Shown: one piece after another, positions 19,279 to 26,415 of the stretch
Layout: the number at the start of each line of letters is the position of its first letter
Position numbering within the stretch: the first letter of the stretch is position 1
Origin: Amphimedon queenslandica
Lineage: Eukaryota; Porifera; Demospongiae; Haplosclerida; Niphatidae
NCBI RefSeq assembly: GCF_000090795.2
Contig: NW_003546374.1
Coordinates: 153,367-179,781, forward strand
DNA length: 26,415 nucleotides
Direction of reading: 5' to 3'
Translations under genes and position numbers: made by a program
Notes under the pieces: generated by a model
Told to the model about the DNA's origin: nothing
Seen by the model: only the letters and a program-made list of their open reading frames with translations
Database searches by the model: none

Positions 19279-19619
19279 CCTTAATAGAAAGGCATGTGGT
19301 TGTGGTCATAGCTGCACCTACTTTTTGACCACTCACACTTTCTGATATACCTTTGCCCTACCTGTAGTAAATCCTCAAGCCGTCTATGAATATAACTAGG
19401 AACTCAAGCCTTTAAGTTAGAGTCAGTAGAAAACTGGTTCAAAAACTTGCTTCAGTTCATGAACATACATTATGGTCAGAGCATTGTTGTGAAAAGTTAT
19501 CAATAACAGCAAACAAATCATTACTTCATCAATATGAGATTACAGTTTGATAATGATAGGAATAAACAAATCAGATACATTTCTAGAAAATGGATTATTA
19601 CCATTAATGTATACTCAAT
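19279..19619. other. stretch without a supported feature
   Basis: AT-rich DNA between two non-autonomous elements; no frame or repeat of note. Confidence 0.45.
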
Positions 19620-19623
19620 AAAT

Positions 19624-20045
19624 GTGACCCGATATGAGAAAACCAGGCTATCAGCGGGAATTATCAATTAGAGATATGGCTTCCCAAAGTTGTGACAGTG
19701 GTACCTTATCAAAACTAATATTATATCAAAAATGTATAGTATCAAGAATTACCTTTCATTTGATACCATGTTTGCCCATAAGTAAATTAAAAGAGGTAAT
19801 TTACAGACCCTTCTTTTTGTTGTACACCATGTAAATAATGCAAGATATAATGATAGAAATGGCTGTAACTCAATTCCATCCGTTTGGACTTCTTTCTGTA
19901 TAAAAAATCATAACTCAGCACTAGATGTGTCAAATGACATTGAACAAAGACCAAAAGAAAGAAAAAACCCTGCTTCATTAAGAAAACCATAAATCTCAAT
20001 TTTCAATTTTGGAGCATATAGCCTGGTTTTCTCATATCGGGTCAC
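19624..20045. mobile_element. MITE with 28-bp perfect terminal inverted repeats
   Basis: 19624-19651 (starting GTGACCCGATATGAGAAAAC) and 20018-20045 are exact reverse complements. The element is 422 bp and is flanked by AAAT at 19620-19623 and 20046-20049, a possible 4-bp target duplication; other registers are possible in this AT-rich context. Internal frames of 66 and 70 codons carry no motif. A related terminus is at 5929-5955. The perfect termini suggest fairly recent activity. Confidence 0.8.
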
Positions 20046-20049
20046 AAAT

Positions 20050-20170
20050 AACTAATTATTAATAATTTGTGCAAATATAAAGCTAGTTGGCCTTATTTGA
20101 AAAAAATTTCTTTGATATTCAACTAGTCTCTAAGTAAAACAAATTTCAAAAAATCTTGCAAGCTGTGACA
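20050..20170 (+). repeat. probable 3' part of the gypsy 5' LTR
   Basis: The dinucleotide CA at 20169-20170 is followed directly by TTTGGTGGCAGCGGTTGG, which resembles the leader just inside many Ty3/gypsy LTRs. The LTR would therefore end at 20170. Its left end cannot be placed, because no second LTR copy is in the window and the MITE lies upstream, perhaps inserted in it. Confidence 0.35.
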
Positions 20171-20285
20171 TTTGGTGGCAGCGGTTGGATCATAGGACTG
20201 TTAGGGAACAATCAAAATATAACCATTGTTTTGCATGCTACTAACATCCGGAAGGACTTATCAGAGACTAACCGTGGAGGAGACA

Positions 20286-21374
20286 ATGGCTGAAAACGAA
20301 GATGTTCTTGGTCATTCCAAAGCTGATGAAACCGAGACGTTGCGAGATCCTGGAAGCAGCAGTGATAATCCTAGGACAGGAACTACAACTATTAAGGATA
20401 CTACTCAGGCTGATGACCGTAGTACGAGGATGATGCTGCAGATGTTAATTGAGGATTGTCGCGAACGATATTGGCAGTTCGCTGAGAAGCTGCTGAGAGA
20501 ACAGGAACTTAGGAGACAAAACGAAGAGGTGCTGGAAGAGCAGTGGCGAAAGGATGAAGAAACTGCTAGGAAAGATAGCAGTACAGGAGCAGATGAAAGT
20601 GCTCCGGGATCTGGTCAGAGAAATCTATGTTCAGAGAGAGGCTACATTGAGAGAGCACGCAGCGAAAGACAAGGACGTGAGAGTGGCTAAACTGGCAGAG
20701 ATGGACAATATAGAGGCATATCTGACTACATTCGAATGACAGATGACTGCTTATGAAGTTCTGAGGGATCGCTGGGTGCTTAAACAAGCACCGCAGTTGT
20801 CTGGAAAGGCCCAATCGGCCTATGCAGCTATGGATTGGGAGGAGTCTAGCGACTACGAGAAGGTAAAGGAAGCTGTCCTGTTACCATATGATATTGACCA
20901 GTAGAGCTATAGGATGCACTTTAGATCTTCTAGACAGAAGGATGGTGAAACTAATTGGGGGCTGGCAACAGGACTACAGGACCTGGTGGAGAAGTGGACA
21001 TGGAAGAGTAAGTCAATGGCTGAGGTGAAGGACTTGATGGTCATGGAGCAGTTAGTGAGGACGCTACCTGGACACATTAGTGTATTTGTTATTGAGGGAG
21101 ACAAACTGCTGTGGAGGCAGCTATATTGGCAGACAACTATTGGTTGGCCAGAAGGGGATGACATGAAGATGAAATGAAGAAGACAGCTGGCGTGAGGTGT
21201 TTAAGATGCAATGAAATAGGCCATTATGCATGGCAATGGCGTATCCCATCGTCCTAGCCAGTTCAGGTTGGGAAAAAGACAGCTAACAGTAAGGGGAGCA
21301 GTAAGACTGGGAAGGACTTGAAGGACATTGAGTGCTATAACTGCGGACAAAAGGGGCATTACTCATCTACTTGT
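20286..21374 (+). pseudogene. gag: gypsy gag with two CCHC zinc knuckles
   Basis: ATG at 20286 begins an acidic N-terminus (AENEDVLGHSKADETE) and a charged, probably coiled-coil stretch (RERYWQFAEKLLREQEL). A frameshift near 20600-20640 leads into the frame with DNIEAYLTTFE, LSGKAQSAYAAMDW and VMEQLVRTLP, typical of SCAN-like gag domains of gypsy elements. That frame has stops at 20737-20739 (TGA) and 20902-20904 (TAG). After about 21110 more frame changes occur. The first knuckle, CLRCNEIGHYAWQW (about 21206), has Trp in place of the last Cys. The second, CYNCGQKGHYSSTC (about 21333-21374), is complete. The protein would package the element RNA. As it stands it cannot be made in full. Confidence 0.75.
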
Positions 21375-21384
21375 CCGATTGTAC

Positions 21385-21880
21385 TATTGTACTAAACAAT
21401 GGAAACTACGGGGGAACACAAACAGCATGAGATGTAGAATGCGGAAAGGAGGACTAGGTGTAATTAAGCCTGGTGTGATGGAAGGACAATGGGTTGAGGA
21501 TATCTTGAAGGACACGGCGTGTTCTAGGACTATGGTCCATAAAAGCTATGTACCAAAGGAAATGGTGATAAAGGGAGATGCAGTTGCAATAGGGTTTGCC
21601 CATGGAGATACTGTAATGTACGCTTTGGCACAGGTACAAATTAAAGTTGCTGGACGAAGTCTGGTTGTGGAAGCAGGACTCTAACAACAGCGGTTCTGTT
21701 GGTAATGGATGTACCAGAGATAAGGGAAATTCTGGACGAAGTACTGAAAGAGGAACAGGAGCTGGAAGGATCAGTAGAGCAAGCATTTGCTGTAATTAGA
21801 GCAGGAGCTTTGGCAAAGAAGAGGCATGAAGAAGGAAAAAGGGACATGGAGAGTGTGGAGTTGAATCTAAATCTATATGG
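21385..21880 (+). pseudogene. pol: gypsy aspartic protease and start of linker
   Basis: The frame containing VEDILKDTACSRTMVH (around 21495-21540) and AHGDTVMYALAQV is a retropepsin-like protease. The active-site triplet reads DTA where gypsy elements usually have DTG. The frame stops at 21682-21684. A shift leads to LVMDVPEIREIL (from about 21700), the usual continuation LLGTDVPEL of this family, and then a basic and acidic segment (AGALAKKRHEEGKRDME). The repeat array begins directly afterwards. Confidence 0.7.
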
Positions 21881-21885
21881 GATAC

Positions 21886-22540
21886 TGGAGATGGGGATGC
21901 TAACAAGATGAATGAAACAACTAAGAAGACTACTGGAGATGGGGATGCTAATAATACGACAACTGGAGTTACTAAGAAGGCAACTGGAGATAGGAATGCT
22001 ATCAAGAAGACGACTAGAGTTACTAAAAAGACAACTGGAAAAAGGGATGCTATCAAGAAGATGACGGAGATACCAGAAAGACTACTGGTCATAGGGATGC
22101 TATTAATAAGACGACTGGAGTTAATAAGAAGACTATTAGATATGGGGATGCTAATAAGAAGACAACTGGAGGTACTGAGAAGACTACTGGAGACGGAGAT
22201 GCTATCGAGAAGACGACTGGAGTTACTAAGACAACTGGAGATAGGGATGCTAGTAAGAAGACAACTGGAGCGAAGAAGACTACTGGAGATGGAGATGCTA
22301 TCAAGAATACAATTGGAGCAGATAAGGCGACTACTGGAGAGAAGACCACTGGAAATGGTGATGCTATACAGAAGATGACTGGAGCTACTAAGACTACTTG
22401 AGATATGGATGCTAACAACAAGAGAACTGGAGCTACTAAGAAGACTTCTGGAGATGGGGATGCTATCAAGATTATGATTTGAGCTACAAGGAAGACTACT
22501 GGAGAGAAGACAACTAGAGATAGAGAAGCTGAAAAAAAGA
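21886..22540 (+). repeat. coding-type minisatellite in the gypsy linker, about 13 units of 48-51 bp
   Basis: The unit has the pattern ACTACTGGAGATGGGGATGC followed by an AA-rich part with AAGAAGACGACTGGAG. It encodes about 17 residues, roughly TTGDGDAIKKTTGVTKK. Unit lengths are mostly 48 or 51 bases, so the array was in frame when it expanded. One unit carries an extra GAGAAGACCACTGG part, and several now carry TGA or frame changes. It sits between the protease and the integrase-side linker (PVEGAIITRELTADFDD from about 22613). It is not known to me from other members of the family. Confidence 0.8.
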
Positions 22541-22589
22541 CACCTAACACTTCTGATTTTGGAGTTAGGGATGTTAAAGCCACAGAGAA

Positions 22590-23868
22590 AAAGGTGCAGT
22601 GACTGCTGGACCTGTTGAGGGTGCTATAATCACAAGGGAGCTGACTGCTGACTTTGATGATGCTGACAGAGCTGAGGTTAAAACTACTAGGCAGAGCGAT
22701 AGTGCTGATGATGCTGAGACAGTCAAAACCACAGTAAAGGAGACTGCTGACCTCAAGACTACTAGAGATGTCTTCACCAAGAGGGTTAGGACAGGGCGAC
22801 TGAAGAGGAATTGGTTGAGACTGATGGATCTGGAAAAGAAAAAAAAGGGACTGTATCTGAAAAGAAATGGACCTTATAGGTGAGTTTGATGATGATTTCT
22901 TTATGGTTTGTAGGAATAAGAACAAAATGATGAGACAAGAGAAGTGAGGTGGACAAGAACGCTACAGAGAACTGAGAGAAGCAGCTGGTGAATTGACCCT
23001 AACACCAGGAGAGTTTATTGAGGCCCAGCAATGGGACCTGGATGGCGTGAGACAGGCAGCTGAGAAGGAATTAATTGGAGAGAGAGTCAGCTTTCTCAAA
23101 TGTGGGGGAGTATTATATAGATTGTGGTCATCTTCAGATAGGGATGACAAGGTAGAACAACTAATTATACCTGCTAAATGTCCTAGGGAATTACTCCAGT
23201 TAGCTCATTTGCTTGACATCTGGAAAGAGAGAGGACTAGATAGACTGTTATGTCACTTTTACTGGCCAGGAATATATAGAGATGTCGCTAATTACTGCTG
23301 AAGCTGTCCAAACTGCCAAGCTAAATGGGAACCCCTCGTGCACCTCTGTTACCGTTACCAATTATTACTACCCCTTTTAAACGAATAACTATGGATATTG
23401 TGGGACCTCTACCAAAAGCAGAACAGGGAAAACGTACATACTGGTGATCTGTGACAACGCCACAAGATTCCCAGAAGCCATTCCATTACGATTGATGGAG
23501 GCAGTGCCGATTGCTGAGGAGCAATTGAAGATGCTTGAGATCAGTAAAGTAATTTACTTCACACCTGCTGATGGAGATATAAAAGGTGCTACACATTTAT
23601 CCCATTCAAACATTGCCTTACCGTCCTCAAACTGATAGACTCATGGAGAGGTTCAATAAAGCCCTGAAGAGTATGCTGAAGAAGGCTGTCACTGCAGAGG
23701 GGCAGGACTGGGACAAGTTAATCCCTTACTCTTTGCATACAGAGAGGTACCCAAGGCATCCACTGGATTCTCACTATTTGAATTACTTTATGGACGGACA
23801 GTCAAGGGTCCCCTAGATGTAGTACGTGAAGCATGGACCCCTGAAGAAACCCAAATAGATGAGCACAC
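22590..23868 (+). pseudogene. pol: gypsy linker end and integrase
   Basis: After the array, TAGPVEGAIITRELTADFDD (22599-) matches the segment that usually precedes integrase in this lineage. Then come ELTLTPGEFIEAQQWDLDGV, VEQLIIPAKCPRELLQLAH, HFYWPGIYRDVANYC, a stop, and SCPNC: the HHCC zinc-binding domain, with its second His region damaged by indels (23200-23245). The catalytic core shows MDIVGPLPK (first Asp, about 23390) and ILVICDNATRFPEA. The TDQGSNF segment with the second catalytic Asp is missing or scrambled around 23565-23595. PQTDRLMERFNKALKSML keeps the Glu (about 23648). The tail ends ...EETQIDEHT at 23868, where the copia LTR begins. The enzyme is dead. Confidence 0.8.
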
Positions 23869-24118
23869 TGTTGCCTGATGTAACAGTAAATTAACATTAT
23901 TGATTATTATTGTATTACTAACTATTGTACATGATTCTAGAGCATTCATGTTGACTTTCTGTACTCTTTTAGGCAATTCATTTTTGTAATCACTCCGTAT
24001 GTTTCTAGACTGTTTTCTGTACTATATAAGGCACTTTCTCTTGTTCTCTTTTATCTTTCTTTTGTTGTCTTTCGTTGTTAGTTCCTTGTTAATCATTGTC
24101 AATTCGATTATTACAACA
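23869..24118 (+). repeat. 5' LTR of a Ty1/copia element
   Basis: The segment starts TGTTG and ends CAACA, the short inverted repeat expected at LTR ends, and breaks the gypsy integrase frame exactly at its start. A promoter-like TATATAA is at 24023-24029, and a TTGTT-rich transcribed part follows. The copia gag ATG is 91 bases downstream. The 3' LTR lies outside the window, so the pair cannot be compared. The preceding five bases CACAC (23864-23868) are the expected target duplication. Confidence 0.7.
24023..24029 (+). promoter_or_regulatory. TATA box in the copia LTR
   Basis: TATATAA followed by GGCAC, in the middle-to-right part of the LTR, where the transcription start of LTR elements usually lies. 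Confidence 0.5.
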
Positions 24119-24208
24119 GGTTGAGCCCAGTGTTCGCTCTATAGACTAAGTTCAAGATGTGCAGTTTGAGAGTAGCTTTGAGACTTCAGGAATTCTAATC
24201 CTAGCGGC

Positions 24209-24900
24209 ATGGCCGAAGTAGACAAGTGGACAATCGACAAACCCGATTCGTCAAACTGGATGGCTTGGAAGTTCCAAATGAGGCACTTTCTGTTGTCGAA
24301 AGGGCTGTGGGGATTAGTGGATGGGTCAGAGGTCTTACGAGAGAATCCGACGCCTCAGCAAGAAGCTGAATTCAGGAAGCGCTCACAAAGGGCACTGTCT
24401 AACTTAGTGATGTCAATTAGCTCCTCCCTCATCTACTTAATTACGACGTTTGAAGACCCGAAAGCTGCGTGGGATGCTGTAAAAGGTCATTTCGAGCAAA
24501 ATTCGGTGGTAAACAAGTTGATGTTGAAGAAATGATACTTTCGAATGGAGATGAAGGAAGGAACTTATGTTGATGCACACATTAAGAGTATGAAGGAATT
24601 GACAGATCAACTAGCAGCAATCAATGCACACATAGCTGAAGATCAAGTAGTAACACTGCTGGGTAGCCTACCTTCCAGATTTTTAAACCTGGTCACTATC
24701 TTGGAAGCCAGAGACAATATCACATGAGTTATGTTCAACAGTAACTTATGAGCAAACCAAGTGGAGCTGGGGAACGAGATGCAGGACAAGCACTGACTCG
24801 AAAACATCATCAAAGACGTGGACGGAATCCACACAAGAAAGTATGTTACTTATGTGGAGAACCTGGACATTTTCGAAAGGATTGTCCCAAGAACCGTCAA
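24209..24900 (+). pseudogene. gag: copia gag with CCHC zinc knuckle
   Basis: ATG at 24209 starts AEVDKWTIDKPDSSNWMAWK, the conserved N-terminus of copia gag (family pattern: F.G.NY..W...M...L). KGLWGLVDG, AWDAVKGHFEQNSVVNKLML, EGTYVDAHIKSMKELTDQL and VVTLLGSLPSRF follow in one frame, the usual UBN2/gag backbone. A TGA at 24533-24535 interrupts it after LMLKK. A frameshift near 24722 and a TAA at 24742-24744 precede the continuation from 24748. The knuckle CYLCGEPGHFRKDC is complete (about 24844-24885). It would form the virus-like particle and bind RNA. Confidence 0.85.
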
Positions 24901-25335
24901 ACGCCCAACCTCAAACCTCCAGAACCGTCAACTGCCCAACCTCAAACCTCCAGTGCCAAACCAAAGCACAAAGCTAAGCATACATATTCAAATACTGAGG
25001 AAGAATGTATTGAAGACTCTCTTGATGAGGAATCTTGTAACAATGAATCACAGCCAGATAGTGAGCATGAAGAAGTTTTTGCAGCTACTCAGTCGTGTGA
25101 TTTAGATGAGGATTGGATAGTTGATTCTGGGGCATCGAGCCACATGACCAGATCGAGTAAAGTACTAATGAATTATGAGGAGTTTAGTAAGACACAGACA
25201 GTGTCTCTTGGAGATGGTCGCACTGTAGAGGCAATTGGAAAGGGAGATATTTATCTCAAGACATGTACCAAAACTGCCATGCAATCTACTTTCAGTATGA
25301 GCAGTCGTAAGAAAAGGCAACACGGTGAAGTTTGA
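24890..25335 (+). pseudogene. pol: copia protease region
   Basis: The frame continues from the knuckle through a Pro- and Gln-rich linker and an acidic stretch (EEECIEDSLDEESCNNE) to DWIVDSGASSHMT at about 25108-25148, the copia aspartic-protease active site with DSG. VSLGDGRTVEAIGKGDI follows, as expected. Within the linker, CCCAACCTCAAACCTCCAG occurs twice in tandem (about 24904-24953). A frameshift near 25290 ends the frame; the correct continuation is recovered in another frame at AAKKGNTVKFEG. Confidence 0.8.
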
Positions 25336-26415
25336 AGGCAAGAGATGCTGGATTCATAACAAGAATGGTTGACTTGTAGGGATAGCACAAATCAGAGACA
25401 AGCTGTATCATTTCAATTGTAAGACTGTTACTCAAGAACATGTTGCTGCTTCATCTGTTGAGTCAAACGTTGGAAGCAAGATGAATTTGTGGCATCAATG
25501 ACATGGACACTTAAATGAGCAGCGGATGAGAGATGATTAGTTGTGAGCTTGTGAAGGATATGGATGTAACTAAATTCTCAGGTATGTCATTTTGTGAGAG
25601 GTGTGTAGAGGGAAAGATGTCAAGAAAACCATTTAAGTCAGTGCAAGAAATTGCATCCTGTAGAAGAATTGAATGAGTGCATAGTGATGTGTGTGAGCCT
25701 ATGCCAACTTCGTCAATTGGGGGACGGAAGTATTCCCTTACATTCATTGATGACTGCACTAGTTATTGTAAATTATATTTTCTGAGAAACAAGTCAGAAG
25801 TATTCGAAAAGTTAAGAGTTTAAATTGTGTGTCGCCAATGAGTGCAACTCCTCTATAGGCTGTCTTAGATCTGACAATGGTGGAGAGTATCTGTCTGAAG
25901 AATTTCAAACTTAAAGGCAAAAGGGATTCGCCATGAGTTGTCAGCCCCATATTCTCCCTGCCCAAAATGCAGTTGCTGAGGGAATTAATTGTGCTCTAAT
26001 GGAATCGGCATGTGCAACGATGGCACAAGCATCTTTACCTGAGTGTTACTGGGCGGAGGCAGGATCTACTGCAGTATATCTCAGAAATTGTCTACCAACA
26101 AGATCAATCGAAGAGAAGGTAACTCCTTTTAAGAAGTGGTACGAGAAGTAACCCAATCTTAGTCATATCAGAGTATTTGGTTGTATGGCGTATGCATACA
26201 TTCATGAAGCTAAAAGAAATTGAAAACTGAGTAACAAGGCTAAGAAACTTTGTTTCGTCGGGTACAGTGATCAAACCAAAGGATACAGATTGATTGATAA
26301 ATGCATGAGGAAGTTTATTGTGAGTCGAGACACTATATTTAATGAATCTGATTTTGATGCCAATATGAGTACAGTTGAAGAAAATGATCAGGTTGAAGAA
26401 AAGGAGACAACAATC
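25336..26415 (+). pseudogene. pol: copia integrase, open at the window edge
   Basis: The pre-integrase zinc domain shows LWHQ, a stop, HGHLNEQRM and CERCVEGKM. The catalytic core has HSDVCEPM with the first Asp (about 25682), [26 protein letters not shown] with the second Asp (about 25868), SAPYSPAQNAVAEGINCALM with the Glu (about 25978) and YLRNCLPTRS. Downstream are PFKKWYEK, a stop, HIRVFGCMAYAYI, KLCFVGYSDQTKGYRL and SRDTIFNESDFD, the usual bridge to reverse transcriptase. The core keeps all three acidic residues, but several stops and frame changes cut it. The reading runs off the window in an acidic segment (VEENDQVEEKE). Confidence 0.8.

Larger units (their letters stand above)
20171..23868 (+). 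mobile_element. Ty3/gypsy retrotransposon, decayed, interrupted by a copia element
   Basis: Parts in order are a primer-site-like leader (20171-20188), gag with two zinc knuckles, protease, a long repeat-rich linker and integrase. No reverse transcriptase or RNase H lies between protease and integrase. This order (integrase before reverse transcriptase) is known for Gmr1-like Ty3/gypsy elements, and the missing domains would then be to the right, beyond the inserted copia element. An internal deletion is the alternative. All coding parts carry stops or frameshifts. Confidence 0.8.
23869..26415 (+). mobile_element. Ty1/copia retrotransposon, 5' part, nested in the gypsy element
   Basis: LTR, gag, protease and integrase appear in the copia order up to the window edge; reverse transcriptase and RNase H should follow outside. 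The coding part has at least three stops in gag, a frameshift after the protease and several stops in integrase, so this copy cannot act on its own. It is younger than the gypsy copy it interrupts. Confidence 0.85.

Noticed and set aside
20566..21164. Minus-strand frames of 82 and 85 codons
   Set aside because: They are shadows of the gypsy gag sequence on the other strand.
21908..22378. 156-codon plus-strand frame with RRLLE repeats
   Set aside because: It begins in the repeat's true frame and then, after an indel, reads the array in a second frame; it is not a separate gene.
22089..22925. 278-codon minus-strand frame rich in Val, Phe, Leu, Ala, Ser and Pro, looking like a membrane protein
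   Set aside because: It is the antisense reading of the minisatellite and gypsy linker; its apparent hydrophobic periodicity follows from the 48-51-bp unit.
24643..25965. Minus-strand frames of 63-82 codons in the copia element
   Set aside because: They are shadows of gag, protease and integrase.

Overview
The window looks like an AT-rich, repeat-dense stretch of an animal genome, most likely a sponge. This is inferred from introns of about 40-60 bases, metazoan mobile-element families and the lack of any bacterial gene layout. No intact, recognisable host gene was found. Almost everything that can be named is a mobile element or a decayed piece of one, laid into non-coding DNA.

Left part (1-5500). 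After a possible exon tail at the extreme left comes a 495-bp foldback element (483-977). It has ~155-bp inverted arms, a perfect 7-bp flanking duplication and a small ORF in its core. The best object in the window is a 3.7-kb DNA transposon at 1811-5494. It is flanked by TTAA on both sides and carries two convergent, intron-containing genes. The plus-strand gene (4 exons, 203 aa) encodes a small protein with a CPHC-x4-C motif. The minus-strand gene (12 exons, 618 codons) encodes a DDE-like transposase. All exon phases join without a break, and one in-frame TGA interrupts the transposase near its end. TTAA duplications with a non-piggyBac transposase suggest a Kolobok-like element. A TATA-containing 24-bp inverted repeat near each end probably provides the promoter of each gene.

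Middle part (5500-16700). This is mostly non-coding DNA with a non-autonomous hAT-like element (8970-10207, diverged 8-bp duplication), a solo arm of a TTAA foldback family (8253-8543), a 5'-truncated hAT transposase pseudogene (12531-12992), a small cysteine-cluster ORF (13489-13629), a Ulp1-type protease pseudogene with a PHD-like tail (13668-14467), an AGCAGACC-rich foldback region (14755-15175), a chain of phase-1 micro-exons on the minus strand (15225-16002) and a 200-bp tandem duplication carrying a coding-like segment (16308-16702).

Right part (16700-26415). A long non-coding stretch is followed by a complete 653-bp TTAA foldback element (18622-19274) and a 422-bp MITE with 28-bp perfect terminal repeats (19624-20045). 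Next is a dead Ty3/gypsy retrotransposon (20171-23868). Its integrase directly follows its protease region, as in Gmr1-like elements, and its linker holds about 13 copies of a Thr/Lys/Gly/Asp-rich 48-51-bp repeat. A Ty1/copia retrotransposon (LTR 23869-24118, then gag, protease and integrase to the window edge) is inserted into the gypsy integrase tail. It too is interrupted by stops and frameshifts, and its reverse transcriptase and 3' LTR lie beyond the window.
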